Below, one piece after another: positions 51,622 to 61,555 of a stretch of DNA of 64,000 nt. A program made the position numbers and the translations under genes. The notes under the pieces are model-generated. The model did no database searches and had not been told where the DNA came from. It was given only the letters and a program-made list of their open reading frames with translations. The number at the start of each line of letters is the position of its first letter. Positions within the stretch are counted from its first letter, which is position 1. This DNA is from Bacteroidota bacterium (GTDB lineage: Bacteria; Bacteroidota; Bacteroidia; JAHEXY01): assembly GCA_023251875.1 (NCBI GenBank), contig JAHEXY010000008.1, positions 186,001 to 250,000 of the forward strand, given 5' to 3'.

Positions 51622-53382
51622 ATGAAAAAATTATTACTGTCATTAGCGTTAACATCATGCATGGGCTTTTCAGCTTATTGCCAAAATGAAGTACCTTCTT
51701 TTAAAAATTGCGGAACAGTTGATTATTACAATCAACAAAAGGAATTGCATCCAGAAATGGAAATTAATAAAATCAAAATTGAACAGTTTACTCAGGAATG
51801 GATTCAAAATAATGCAGGAAAGAAAAATAAAACAGAAGCAACCATTGTAACTATTCCCGTTGTTGTGCATGTTGTTTACAATACTGCAACAACTGCCGGT
51901 AATATTAGTGATGCACAAATACAATCTCAAATTAATATACTCAATGCTGATTATAGTTTGGCTAATACAGATTTTTCAGCTGTAGTGCCTGCAGAGTTTA
52001 GTTCATTAGGAGCAAATGTGGGTGTACAATTTTGTTTAGCATCCATTGATCCGGATGGCAATGCTACTAGTGGTATTACAAGAAATACAACAACCAAAAC
52101 AAGTTTTTCTACAAATGATTATGTAAAATATGCTTCAAAAGGCGGTGCCGATGCTTGGAACAGTAGTAAATATTTGAATCTTTGGGTTTGTAAAATTAGT
52201 GGAGGAATTATTGGTTATGCTCAATTTCCAGGTGGTGCAGCCGCTACTGATGGTGTAGTAATTGATTACAGATATTTTGGTAACCAAGGTACAGCTACAG
52301 CTCCGTACAATTTAGGTCGTACTGCAACACATGAAGTAGGGCATTGGTTAAACTTATATCATATTTGGGGTGATGATAATGGTGCTTGTAGCGGAACAGA
52401 TTATGTTGATGATACTCCTAACCAATCCAATTATAATTTCGGATGCCCAACTTATCCTCATGCTGATAATTGTTCTTCATCAACCATGTTTATGAATTAT
52501 ATGGATTATGTTGACGATGCTTGTATGGCTATGTTTTCAGCAGGTCAGGCTGCTCGTTGCCAGGCTTTATTTGCAAGTGGTGGTGCACGAGAAAGTTTAT
52601 TATCATCTAATGGATGTGGTGCAAGCCCTGTTGATACGACAATTGATACAACAACTACAACTCCTGTTACCTATTGTGCTTCTAAAGGAAATAAATCAAA
52701 TGCAATGTATCTTAAAACGGTTACTTTAGGATCTTATAGCAATAACTCAGGAAATAATAATGGTTATGCAGATTTTACTTCTAGTTCATCAATTGCATTA
52801 ACTTCGGGTTCTGCTTATACTTTAAGTTTAGTACCAGGCTTTGGAGTTAAAGCTCAAATGGCCTATTCAACCGTTTGGATTGATTACAATAACAATGGCA
52901 GTTTTGATGATGCAGGTGAAAAGGTTGCATACGGGCAAAGTAAATCAACTCTTAATTTATTATTTACAGTTCCTTCAACCGTTACCGGAGGCTTATCTGT
53001 AAGAATGAGAATAGCAATGAAGCAAGGGGCATATTCAACTTCTTCTTGTGAAACATTTACCATGGGTGAAGTAGAAGATTATAAAGTAACACTTTCTGCC
53101 CCATTGCGATTATCAAGTGGTAATGAAAACTCAGAAATTAATGTTTATCCAAATCCTGCTAAATCAAACTTAACAGTAGAAATAGGTGTTGATGAAAATA
53201 GTAGTAATAATGTATTAAGAATGATTGATTTGCAAGGAAGAGAAGTTGTGAATACTGTAGTTGTTGGTATAGGTTCTATTACTAAAACAATTGATTTATC
53301 TGCAATACCTGCCGGTATTTATATACTTTCAGTAAAAACAGCTAATTATACATCTTGTAAAAAAGTTGTAGTAGAAAAATAA
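51622..53382 (+). CDS. Secreted M43 (pappalysin-type) metalloprotease with GEVED domain and T9SS sorting domain
   Basis: This 586-residue protein has a signal peptide ending AYCQ. After a propeptide of about 60 residues comes the M43 catalytic domain (about 68-330). Its zinc motif is H237-E238-VG-H241-WLNLY-H247-IWG, and FMNYMDYVDDACMAMFSAGQ provides the Met-turn. A GEVED domain follows (about 353-490), with FDDAGEKVAYG and GEVEDYKV. A type A sorting domain ends the protein (about 505-586). Such proteases digest extracellular protein. The domain order is the classic one for Bacteroidota T9SS proteases. Confidence 0.94.
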   Translation: MKKLLLSLALTSCMGFSAYCQNEVPSFKNCGTVDYYNQQKELHPEMEINKIKIEQFTQEWIQNNAGKKNKTEATIVTIPVVVHVVYNTATTAGNISDAQIQSQINILNADYSLANTDFSAVVPAEFSSLGANVGVQFCLASIDPDGNATSGITRNTTTKTSFSTNDYVKYASKGGADAWNSSKYLNLWVCKISGGIIGYAQFPGGAAATDGVVIDYRYFGNQGTATAPYNLGRTATHEVGHWLNLYHIWGDDNGACSGTDYVDDTPNQSNYNFGCPTYPHADNCSSSTMFMNYMDYVDDACMAMFSAGQAARCQALFASGGARESLLSSNGCGASPVDTTIDTTTTTPVTYCASKGNKSNAMYLKTVTLGSYSNNSGNNNGYADFTSSSSIALTSGSAYTLSLVPGFGVKAQMAYSTVWIDYNNNGSFDDAGEKVAYGQSKSTLNLLFTVPSTVTGGLSVRMRIAMKQGAYSTSSCETFTMGEVEDYKVTLSAPLRLSSGNENSEINVYPNPAKSNLTVEIGVDENSSNNVLRMIDLQGREVVNTVVVGIGSITKTIDLSAIPAGIYILSVKTANYTSCKKVVVEK

Positions 53383-53713
53383 TTTAGAATTAGAAGAGAA
53401 TGATTTCTTCTTTTATGACGCTTGAACTCCGTTCAGCGAAGACAGAGTAAAGATTATACGTAAATGTTTTTAATAAAATTTAAACAGTTTATGAAATACA
53501 AAATTTATTGGTTCTAGTCTAAAATTTGATTGATAGCTATGGTTTGCTGATATAAGCTACCTGGGTTTCCATCAGTCAGTTTATAGACTAGAGCCAATTT
53601 ATTTTAGAAAAACGTCTAACTTTACGTAAATGTTACTCAAAATGAATGGCGAAATTGATATCAATATCTATAATCAATTAAACTCGAATCTGAGGACATT
53701 ATTTCAACTTTAA
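53383..53713. other. Intergenic region, 331 bases, with palindromic element
   Basis: There is no gene. It holds a palindromic element at 53507-53598 and the remaining leader of gldA. AAAATTTAAACAG at 53476-53488 matches the terminal repeat of the 9290-9460 MITE-like element over its first 13 bases, but that may be chance. Confidence 0.5.
53507..53598. repeat. Palindromic element upstream of gldA
   Basis: ATTGGTTCTAGTCTAAAA at 53507-53524 and TTATAGACTAGAGCCAAT at 53581-53598 are inverted copies, matching at 16 of 18 bases; flanking AAAAT also pairs. The spacer is 56 bases. It could be a terminator for the M43 gene or a small MITE-like repeat. Confidence 0.55.
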
Positions 53714-54622
53714 ATGTCGATACAAGTTCAAAATACTAGCAAACTCTACGGCAAACAAAAGGCATTAAACAATGTTTCTTTTGAAGTGGCCTCAGCTGAA
53801 ATAGTTGGTTTTTTAGGCCCCAATGGAGCCGGCAAATCAACCATGATGAAAATTATTACTTGTTTTATTCCTCCTACCTCGGGTAAAGTAAATGTTTGTG
53901 GTTTTGATATTGCCGAACAATCTATAGAAGTAAGAAAAAATATTGGATACTTACCCGAACACAATCCGCTTTATTTGGACATGTACGTAAAAGAATACCT
54001 TTTATTTATTGCAGGCTTACATAAACTTGCAGGCAATCGCACTCAAAGGGTAAAAGAAATGATAGATAGAACCGGATTGGCAATAGAGCAGAATAAAAAA
54101 ATAGGAGCTTTATCAAAAGGTTATCGTCAGCGTGTGGGCCTTGCACAAGCCATGATTCATGATCCCAAAGTTTTAATTTTAGATGAACCTACATCCGGGC
54201 TCGACCCTAACCAATTAACGGAAATACGAAATTTAATTAGAGAAATAGGTAAAGAAAAAACGGTAATGCTTTCTACCCATATTATGCAAGAGGTTGAAGC
54301 CATTTGCAATAAGGTAATTATTATTAATAAAGGTGAAATAGTTGCCAATACTACAACCTATGAACTTCGTAACAATAGCGGAAATAATCAAATTATTAAT
54401 GTTGAGTTTGATAAGTCTATACTTCCCTCTTTACTAAAATCAATTAAAGGAGTAAAGAGCGTAGAAAATATAAACGGCAATAGTTGGACAATTACAGCTT
54501 CAAGTGCTTTGGATATTCGACCGGAAATATTTCAATTTGCTGTACAAAATAATTTAACGGTGCTTACCATTACTAAAACCATTCAATCATTAGAAGAAGT
54601 TTTTCAACAGCTAACGCGTTAG
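53714..54622 (+). CDS. gldA: Gliding motility ABC transporter ATP-binding subunit GldA
   Basis: This 302-residue ABC ATPase has Walker A GPNGAGKST (residues 35-43), the Q-loop region NIGYLPEHNPLYLDMYVKEYL, the signature LSKGYRQRVGLAQAM, Walker B VLILDEPTSGLDP, and the H-loop STHIMQEVEAIC. A C-terminal region of about 90 residues is typical of GldA. GldA is needed for gliding in Flavobacterium johnsoniae and pairs with GldF and GldG; gldG is at 10216-11919. gldF is not in the window. It is probably a single gene here, with metK 137 bases downstream. Confidence 0.93.
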   Translation: MSIQVQNTSKLYGKQKALNNVSFEVASAEIVGFLGPNGAGKSTMMKIITCFIPPTSGKVNVCGFDIAEQSIEVRKNIGYLPEHNPLYLDMYVKEYLLFIAGLHKLAGNRTQRVKEMIDRTGLAIEQNKKIGALSKGYRQRVGLAQAMIHDPKVLILDEPTSGLDPNQLTEIRNLIREIGKEKTVMLSTHIMQEVEAICNKVIIINKGEIVANTTTYELRNNSGNNQIINVEFDKSILPSLLKSIKGVKSVENINGNSWTITASSALDIRPEIFQFAVQNNLTVLTITKTIQSLEEVFQQLTR

Positions 54623-54759
54623 TTGCTCGTTATTTGTTATTAGTTATTAGGTATATAAATAATATATTTCTTACCTTTACCCTCCTTGTAAAAAGCCATT
54701 TTTCTTTTTATTCAAGAAATTTAATATTGAAATTCTAACTTTAAACTTTAAACTATTTT

Positions 54760-56106
54760 ATGGCCTATTTATTTACCTCAGAGTCGGTATCAGAAGGACA
54801 TCCCGACAAAGTTGCTGATCAAATTTCAGATGCAATTTTAGATGCATATTTAACTTACGATCCACAATCAAAAGTGGCTTGCGAAACACTTTGTACTACA
54901 GGTCTTGTGGTAGTTGCAGGAGAAGTAAAAACCAAAGGTGTTATTGATCACCAAAGTATTGTTCGTGGAGTTATTGAAAAGATAGGTTATACCAAAGGAG
55001 AATATATGTTTGAAGCCCAGTCATGCGGAGTTATATCTGCAATTCATGGTCAATCTCCTGATATTAATCAAGGTGTTGAACGTACCAATGAAGATGAACA
55101 AGGAGCGGGCGACCAAGGTATGATGTTTGGTTATGCCAATAAAGAAACAGATAATTATATGCCGCTTCCGCTGGAATTGGCACATACTTTTTTAAAAGAA
55201 TTAGCCGAAATTAGAAGAGAAGGCAAAAAGATGAAATACCTTCGTCCGGATGCTAAATCACAAGTAACGATTGAATACAATGATAATGATAAACCATTAA
55301 GAATTGATGCTATTGTTATTTCAACACAACACGATGACTTTGTAAAACCAACTGAAAATACTTCTAAAGCCAATCAAGAAGCTGATGATAAAATGTTGGC
55401 TCAAATTAGAAAAGATGTTGAGGATGTATTGATACCAAGAGTTAAAAAATTATTACCGTCAAGAGTAAAATCACTTTTCAACAAAGATTTTAAATTATAT
55501 GTAAACCCAACCGGTAAGTTTGTAATTGGCGGACCACATGGAGATACCGGTTTAACAGGCCGTAAAATTATTGTTGATACTTATGGGGGTAAAGGAGCAC
55601 ATGGTGGTGGCGCTTTTTCAGGAAAAGATTCATCAAAAGTAGATCGTTCTGCTGCATATGCCGCTCGCCATATTGCTAAAAATCTTGTTGCTTCTGGTGT
55701 TTGTGACGAAGCTTTGGTGCAGGTAGCTTATGCCATTGGTGTTGCTCAACCTGTAGGTTTGTATGTAAATACCTATGGAACATGTAAAGTAAAAGGAGAA
55801 AACGGTAAAAAAATGACTGACGGAGAAATTGCTCAGCATTTATCTACAATATTTGATATGCGTCCGGCTGCAATTGTTAAGCGTTTAGGCTTAAGAAATC
55901 CTATTTTTTCTGAAACAGCTGCTTATGGCCACATGGGTCGTACGCCTTATACTAAAAAAATAACAACACATTATAATGGTAAAACAGAAGAAAAAGAAGT
56001 AGAATGTTTTACTTGGGAAAAACTTGACTATGTTGAGAAACTTAGAAAAGCTTTTAAAGTAGAGGAAAAAAAAACGGTTGAAGAAACTGAAGTTGTTTTA
56101 AATTAA
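54760..56106 (+). CDS. metK: S-adenosylmethionine synthetase
   Basis: This 448-residue enzyme makes S-adenosylmethionine from methionine and ATP. Visible: [31 protein letters not shown] with the ATP-binding His/Asp, [16 protein letters not shown], and [52 protein letters not shown], the two family signatures. It is a little longer than E. coli MetK because of inserts and an acidic tail ([14 protein letters not shown]). No SAM riboswitch is visible in the 137-base leader. It is followed by a palindromic unit and a strong terminator. Confidence 0.97.
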   Translation: MAYLFTSESVSEGHPDKVADQISDAILDAYLTYDPQSKVACETLCTTGLVVVAGEVKTKGVIDHQSIVRGVIEKIGYTKGEYMFEAQSCGVISAIHGQSPDINQGVERTNEDEQGAGDQGMMFGYANKETDNYMPLPLELAHTFLKELAEIRREGKKMKYLRPDAKSQVTIEYNDNDKPLRIDAIVISTQHDDFVKPTENTSKANQEADDKMLAQIRKDVEDVLIPRVKKLLPSRVKSLFNKDFKLYVNPTGKFVIGGPHGDTGLTGRKIIVDTYGGKGAHGGGAFSGKDSSKVDRSAAYAARHIAKNLVASGVCDEALVQVAYAIGVAQPVGLYVNTYGTCKVKGENGKKMTDGEIAQHLSTIFDMRPAAIVKRLGLRNPIFSETAAYGHMGRTPYTKKITTHYNGKTEEKEVECFTWEKLDYVEKLRKAFKVEEKKTVEETEVVLN

Positions 56107-56109
56107 TAA

Positions 56110-56136
56110 CCCCTCCTAACCTCCCCAAAGGGGAGT
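56110..56136. repeat. Dispersed CCTC/GAGG palindromic unit
   Basis: CTCCCC at 56121-56126, AAA, GGGGAG at 56130-56135, preceded by CCCCTCCTAAC. It is the reverse complement of the unit at 39.1 kb and lies just before the terminator after metK. Confidence 0.6.
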
Positions 56137-56147
56137 AATAAAAAAAT

Positions 56148-56187
56148 AAAAAAAGCTTCTCAGATTTTCTGAGAAGCTTTTTTTTGT
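56148..56187. terminator. Bidirectional terminator between metK and the T9SS type B gene
   Basis: AAAAGCTTCTCAG (56151-56163) and CTGAGAAGCTTTT (56169-56181) form a perfect 13-base stem with a five-base loop, T-run on the plus strand and A-run on the other side. It should end both metK and the convergent type B cargo gene. Confidence 0.92.
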
Positions 56188-56201
56188 ATATAATTTTTTT
56201 A

Positions 56202-58732
56202 TTATTCTCTAATCAGCGAAATAAATCCGCTTCCTGAATAATCTTTAAAAGGAGAAACAGCCGTAGTTATGTAATAGTAAGTTCCTGCAGGAGCATTAGA
56301 TCCTGATTTGGTTTTACCATCCCAATATTTTGTTGCATCTGTAGTTTCAAACATTAATTTTCCCCAACGATTATAAATTTTTATCTCAAATTGATCTAAG
56401 CCACTATTAGGAATTGAAAAGTAATCATTTATACCATCACCGTTTGGCGTAAATACATTTCCTAAATTGTATTTTTCAAAAACATCTATAGTGCTGTACA
56501 ATGTATCCAAACAACCAATACTATTTTGAACAATTACACTAACATTATAAGTGCCTTGTAAAAGATAAGTATGATCAGGATTTTGAAGTGTAGAAGTTGT
56601 GCTATCACCAAAATTCCATTCTAATACTGTACCGCCATTTGTGATAGTAGGATCAAACTGAATATGATTTTCTGAAATTTGAGTAGAAACAAAACTAGCT
56701 ACAAAAGTAAGAGCTGTTACTTGCACACTTTGGTTTACGGTAGTTCCACAGCTATCTTTTACAGAAATAGTAATGGTAGTTACACTATCAGCAAATACTT
56801 GTAATGAGTCTCCTTCATAAGGCAAATTATTCCATAAAATGGTATAATCTTCTTGGCCTCCGCTAATAATTGGGCTTACCCAAATACTTTCGCCTTTACA
56901 TAAGTTAGTATCATTGGGTAATAGTATTGATAGAGGACTAATATTGGGCATCGTAACGGTAACTTTTTTAACAACTGAATCAAGTTTACAAGAGTCGCTA
57001 ACCGTAACTAAATATTGCGTAGTAGATGTTGGAGATACAACAATAGAATTGGTAGTAGATGCATTATTCCATTCATAATGATAATTGCCATAACCTCCTG
57101 TTCCCTGAGTAAACAATGTAATTTCTGCAGGGCAATACAATGTTGTATCATTACTAATATTAGCTCCAAGCGGAGAAATAACCGGTAAGGTAATGGTTAC
57201 GGCATCGGTAGTTTTAGTTCCGCAAATATCTTTTAGTGTAACTATATAAGTTGTGGTTGTAGTAGGATTTACTGTTACTACAGAATCTGAACTTAAAATT
57301 GTAGTCCAACTAAAAGTATGAGCTCCCACACCTCCACTGGCTAATGCCGTTAATGTTACAGGAGCCGGGCAAAATAATGTAGTATCTGAAAGTACATTTA
57401 GTTTTAAGCTATCGGCAATGGGAATGGTTACTTTAATAGTATCAGATACAGGTTGTACTCCACAAGTATCACTTACTACAACATAATACGTTGTTGAAAC
57501 TTTTGGAGAAACATTAATAGTTTCAAGTGTATCAGTAGTACTCCATAAATATTGGTAATTGCCTGTGCCGCCTTGAACAAAAGTTGAAAGTGTAAGTGAA
57601 TTGGGGCAAAGTATTGTTGTATCATTAGAACTTGAAATGGTTAAGGGCACGATATCATTTACTATAAGTGTAAGCGGAATAGTAATGGTATCGGTTCCGC
57701 TAATAGAAGTAACATTAATGTATAAATCTTCAGGCCCCTCTGTCATGGTATCTACCAAAGCATTAAAATAAAGTTGCATGGTATCTGAATTGGTAAAAAT
57801 AAGTGTGTCGGGCAAGGTTGTAACATCTATACCATTAAGAGCTGTACCCGAATAAGATAAATAAATAGTATCGGATGTCATTAATGCTGATTTAACAAAA
57901 GTAATTTCAGCTTGTCCGCAACCTTCAAAAAGTGTAGAGTCGTTTCCTGGGGATAAAATAGTAAGTGTAGTTGTAACATTTCCTTTAAAGCTTTTTGCTT
58001 CTAAAAGTACTCCTGAATCTAAACTATGATCACCGGCATCTGCAACAGCAATTTTAATATGATAGGTTTGGCCTGGAACAAGACTATCAGCAATAGCTTC
58101 TAGAACCGTTGTAAATCCATCGTATTCTATCGTTTTTCCTTTAGGATTTTCATTATCGAAATAATAACTGCTGTTTTTATTTTTATTTACATTGTCAATA
58201 GATACATAGCTACTGGTATTGGGTATTAATGCAATATTTTTTTTACCGATAATTTGATAGCCACTTAAAAAAAAACAAATACATCATTGTAACTAGAGTT
58301 AACATATTCCATGTATTCTTCAGAACCAAATACATAACGAAAAGTAATTTTTGAAGAAGTGGGAATAAAATCGAACTCAAGAATACATGCATCATAAGTA
58401 GTTTTACTGCATAATGCAGTTAAATCAGCATCTCCATTTAAACTATTACTGGTTGATTTACCAGTTGAGTTATTAGGGCCAACAGCATTTACAATATCTC
58501 CACTTGTTAAAACAATACCACTATCAAGCCCAATATTTGAGTTTGTACCGTTAAAATAGCCAATAGCTTTTGATGCCCCTGTATAAGTAATATTACTAAC
58601 CGAAACACCTGAACCTAAAAAAACATCTTTAACCAATTGGGTGGTTGTATATGAGTTATTAACTACCAATTGCGCCTGTAGTAAGGAGTTAAGAGCAACA
58701 ATAAAAAAACTTAATAGTGCTATTTTTTTCAT
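56202..58732 (-). pseudogene. T9SS type B surface protein with choice-of-anchor L domain, frameshifted
   Basis: Read as one gene it would encode about 843 residues. The N-terminal frame (58265-58732) has a signal peptide ending LQAQ and the first half of a choice-of-anchor L domain (SGIVLTSGDIVNAVGPNN, FRYVFGSEEYMEYVNSSYNDVF). It stops at a run of nine T on the minus strand. The second frame begins just beyond it at SGYQIIGKKNIALIPNTSSYVSI and completes the domain with YDGFTTVLEAI and YHIKIAVADAGDHSLDSGVLLEA, then runs on without interruption. It continues through four Ig-like repeats of about 85 residues, a PKD domain (NGGTVLEWNFGDSTTS) and the type B sorting domain (FTPNGDGINDYFSIPNS...IYNRWGKLMFE). 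One added T would restore the gene. It could be a sequencing error, a real mutation or a phase-variable switch. Confidence 0.85.
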
Positions 58733-58837
58733 TTTTTTATAAAAAAATTATTAATAAATCCATCAGGCATTATAGGTCAATGCAAAGATACCATCTTTCG
58801 TAATTAGGTAATAGAACATAACAAAAGAAATATCAGC

Positions 58838-60118
58838 TTATTTTTTGCCGACTACTAATTCAGTTATAGTATTGATGATAAAATATTGTTGGGCAAGCTC
58901 TTGTATTTTATTTGGGGTGATGGTTTTAATGGTATTGAGGTATTTGTTATAATATTCATAATCCAAGTCATAAAATAAGATAGATTTAAAACGATCGGCC
59001 AAGGCAAAAGGTCCGTCAATACCTTTTAAAAACATCCCCGTCATATAATTTTTTACCAATTGAAGTTCTTGTTCAGGCACTAAATATTTTTTTAGCATTT
59101 CTATTTCTTTTTTTGCTTCATCAATAGTGGCCTGACACACATTTACTCCTACTTCTGTGCTAATAAAAAAGTATCCTGAATGTTTAAAGGAGGCAATTAC
59201 CGAATTAATACCATACGTATAGCCTTTGTCTTCTCTAATGTTTTTCATTAGTCTTGATCCAAAATAACCTCCCAATAGGGTATTTAGAACTTGCATGGCA
59301 TGGTAGTCGGGATGGGTTTTATTAAACAATTTAAAACCAATTCGAATAGCAGATTGCAAGGCATTTTCTTTTAAAACGAGTTCTTGAGTAATAATTTTAT
59401 GTTCTTCTTCATGAAGAACATTTACTGTATTCATTGGTTTTTCCCAATCATTGCCACCAAAATGTTTATTAAGAAGAGAAATAAATTTTTCCGGAATTTT
59501 TCCGGAAGCTATTATGGTGCAGTTACCGGCATGGTGGTATTTGTTATAAAATTCAAGAAGATCGTTTCGGGTTATGTTATTATAATCTTCTATTTTAGGG
59601 TAAAGGCCATAGGGGTGGCGTTGGCCATAAAGCAGTTCTCTAAATCGTTTTCTACAAACATCAGCAACTTTTTCTTCGCTTACTTGTAAACGCTGCTTGC
59701 TATTTTGAAGATGAATGTGTAATTCGTTTTCCGGAAAAACGGCCCCTTTTATTAATTCTTCAATATAGGGTAATACATGGTTGAGATGTTTATTTAGAGT
59801 ATAAACAGCAACAATACCATGATCAAAATCTGAGTCTAATTCAAGATAAGCGCCATAATAATCGATATGATCGGCTAATTGTTCTGAGCTTAGGCGATTG
59901 GTACCGGCATTGAGTAATGCATTGGTTGTATCGGAAAGTAAAGGCTTTGTTTCAAACCATGATCCTGCATTAAAAATAAATTCAATTTTTATTACTTCCT
60001 GTGTTCCTGCATGTATCGTATAAGCAGGAATTCCATTATTGAGTTCTTGTTTTTGTGCTTGTATTAATTCTATTTTTTCGAGTTGTTGTAGGGTAGGAGC
60101 GGTTATTCTATCAAGCAT
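58838..60118 (-). CDS. M16 peptidase-like subunit, probably inactive
   Basis: This protein of about 426 residues has the two-domain M16 fold. In the N-terminal half, where active enzymes have HxxEH, the sequence is DTTNALLNAGTNRLSSEQLADHIDYYGAYLEL, so the zinc ligands are missing. The C-terminal half carries HAMQVLNTLLGGYFGSRLMKNIREDKGYTYGINS, the R/Y substrate-binding motif. This is the pattern of the non-catalytic partner in heterodimeric M16B peptidases. The active partner is immediately upstream (60213-61469). The start at ATG 60118 is used because the longer frame would need a TTG inside a tandem repeat. Confidence 0.92.
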   Translation of the reverse strand: MLDRITAPTLQQLEKIELIQAQKQELNNGIPAYTIHAGTQEVIKIEFIFNAGSWFETKPLLSDTTNALLNAGTNRLSSEQLADHIDYYGAYLELDSDFDHGIVAVYTLNKHLNHVLPYIEELIKGAVFPENELHIHLQNSKQRLQVSEEKVADVCRKRFRELLYGQRHPYGLYPKIEDYNNITRNDLLEFYNKYHHAGNCTIIASGKIPEKFISLLNKHFGGNDWEKPMNTVNVLHEEEHKIITQELVLKENALQSAIRIGFKLFNKTHPDYHAMQVLNTLLGGYFGSRLMKNIREDKGYTYGINSVIASFKHSGYFFISTEVGVNVCQATIDEAKKEIEMLKKYLVPEQELQLVKNYMTGMFLKGIDGPFALADRFKSILFYDLDYEYYNKYLNTIKTITPNKIQELAQQYFIINTITELVVGKK

Positions 60119-60127
60119 AGTTTTTAA

Positions 60128-60178
60128 GTTCAAGGTTATACAGTTCAATGTTCAAGGTTATACAGTTCAATGTTCAAA
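60128..60178. repeat. Tandem 22-base repeat
   Basis: GTTCAAGGTTATACAGTTCA with two more bases (AT) occurs twice in tandem (60128-60149 and 60150-60171), and a third copy starts but stops after eight bases. It lies in the leader of the inactive M16 gene, between it and the upstream active one. Confidence 0.75.
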
Positions 60179-60212
60179 GTATCATGTTTGTTCAAGTAGA
60201 AACTTTAAACTT

Positions 60213-61469
60213 TCAAACATTAAACTTTGAACTATTTTCTGCTAAATAATAAAGTACGGTACTATTGGTTTCTACAAAAGTTTTTTTCGCAAGTGTTTGC
60301 ATTTGTTCGGCTGTTACAACTTGGTATTTTTCATTTTCATGATTAAGCATATCGGCATCACCTAATAATTCAAAATAAGCAAGATTCATAGCTTTATTAA
60401 GGATGCTCATTTCAGAAAACTCAAAGGTTGATTCTGCCTTGTTTTTTACTTTTTGTAATTCGTCTTTTTCGATGGTTTCTGTTTTTAGTTTTTCAATTTC
60501 TGTATCAATAGCAGCTTCTGCATCTTGCATGGAAATGCCTTTTAGTACTCTACCTGAAATAACAAATAAACCCTCGTCAATTTCACCACTCACAAAACAA
60601 TTGATATCACTGAATAAATTTTTCTTTTTGATTAATTCTTTATGCAAGCGGGCGGATGTTCCTCTGCCAAGTATATCGGATAAAAGATCTATTCCATAAT
60701 AATCAGGATGGGTACGTTTACAAATATGATAGGTTTTGTAAATGGTATCGTAAGGAACATTTCTTTTAACAGTTAAAGTTCTTTTTTCTGTTTGAATAGG
60801 CTCTTGAGGTAAATTTCGTTTTTTAATTTCTCCTTTTTCAATAGGGCCAAACCATTTTTCAGTTAATTGTTTTGCTTCATTTAATTCAATATTGCCTGTT
60901 AAAACTAAAATGGCATTATTGGGTTTGTAATGCGTATGAAAAAATGATTTTACATCTTCCATTTTTGCATTTTCTATATGAGAAATTTCTTTTCCAATGG
61001 TGGGCCATCGATAAGGATGTACTTTAAATGCTAAAGGTCGAAGCAAAAGCCAAATATCGCCATAAGGTTGATTCAAATAACGTTGTTTGTATTCTTCAAT
61101 TACAACGGAGCGTTGCACTTCTAAACTTTTTTCAGAAAAAGCAAGACTCAACATTCTATCCGATTCTAACCAAAAAGCGGTTTCTTTATTTATAGATGGA
61201 AGGGTTAAATAATAATTGGTAATATCATTATTGGTAAAAGCATTGTTATCGCCACCGGCACGTTGCAATACTTCGTCATAACTTGGGATATTGATTGAAC
61301 CTCCAAACATTAAATGTTCAAACAAATGTGCAAAGCCTGTTTTTTCAGGATTCTCATCTCTTGCTCCAACATCATACAAAATATTCATTGCTATTTGTGG
61401 CGTAGAATTATCTTGGTGCACAATTACGCGTAAGCCGTTTGGCAATGTGTATTTTTCGAATTTGATCAT
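60213..61469 (-). CDS. M16 family zinc peptidase (active subunit)
   Basis: This 418-residue M16B peptidase has the inverted zinc motif H48-LFE-H52 in TGFAHLFEHLMFGGS, and a downstream Glu around residue 128 in VVIEEYKQRYLNQPYG. The C-terminal half has GIDLLSDILGRGTSARLHKELI. It pairs with the motif-lacking partner downstream. No signal peptide is seen, so the pair is probably cytoplasmic or loosely envelope-bound. Family members digest short peptides or process precursors; the substrate here is unknown. The GTTCAA-type repeats flank both ends of the gene. Confidence 0.95.
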   Translation of the reverse strand: MIKFEKYTLPNGLRVIVHQDNSTPQIAMNILYDVGARDENPEKTGFAHLFEHLMFGGSINIPSYDEVLQRAGGDNNAFTNNDITNYYLTLPSINKETAFWLESDRMLSLAFSEKSLEVQRSVVIEEYKQRYLNQPYGDIWLLLRPLAFKVHPYRWPTIGKEISHIENAKMEDVKSFFHTHYKPNNAILVLTGNIELNEAKQLTEKWFGPIEKGEIKKRNLPQEPIQTEKRTLTVKRNVPYDTIYKTYHICKRTHPDYYGIDLLSDILGRGTSARLHKELIKKKNLFSDINCFVSGEIDEGLFVISGRVLKGISMQDAEAAIDTEIEKLKTETIEKDELQKVKNKAESTFEFSEMSILNKAMNLAYFELLGDADMLNHENEKYQVVTAEQMQTLAKKTFVETNSTVLYYLAENSSKFNV

Positions 61470-61490
61470 TTTTTTAGTTCAAGGTTTTTT

Positions 61491-61555
61491 AGTTCAAGGT
61501 TCAAAGTTTTTTGTTCAAGCAGTAAATTGAACTCTCAAACTTTGAACCTGGAACT
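61491..61555. repeat. Inverted GTTCAA/TTGAAC repeat
   Basis: AGTTCAAGGTTCAAAGTTT at 61491-61509 pairs with 61537-61555 at 18 of 19 bases, with a 27-base loop. Its right arm reaches into the stop codon of the alpha/beta hydrolase gene. It is a member of the dispersed AACTTTGAAC group seen near 54.7 and 60.2 kb and may act as a terminator. Confidence 0.65.

Noticed and set aside
54623-54759. Possible SAM riboswitch before metK
   Set aside because: No P1-type long-range stem or conserved SAM-I, SAM-II or SAM-IV core could be recognised in the 137 bases.
56202-58732. Two separate genes instead of one frameshifted gene
   Set aside because: The second frame lacks any signal peptide, and the sequence upstream of its first ATG continues the choice-of-anchor L domain in frame up to the homopolymer.
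59384-59689. 101-codon frame antisense to an M16 gene
   Set aside because: Shadow frame within a gene with clear M16 homology; low-complexity Phe/Lys composition.
60128-60178. CRISPR-like array
   Set aside because: Only two full tandem copies with no spacers; a simple tandem repeat.
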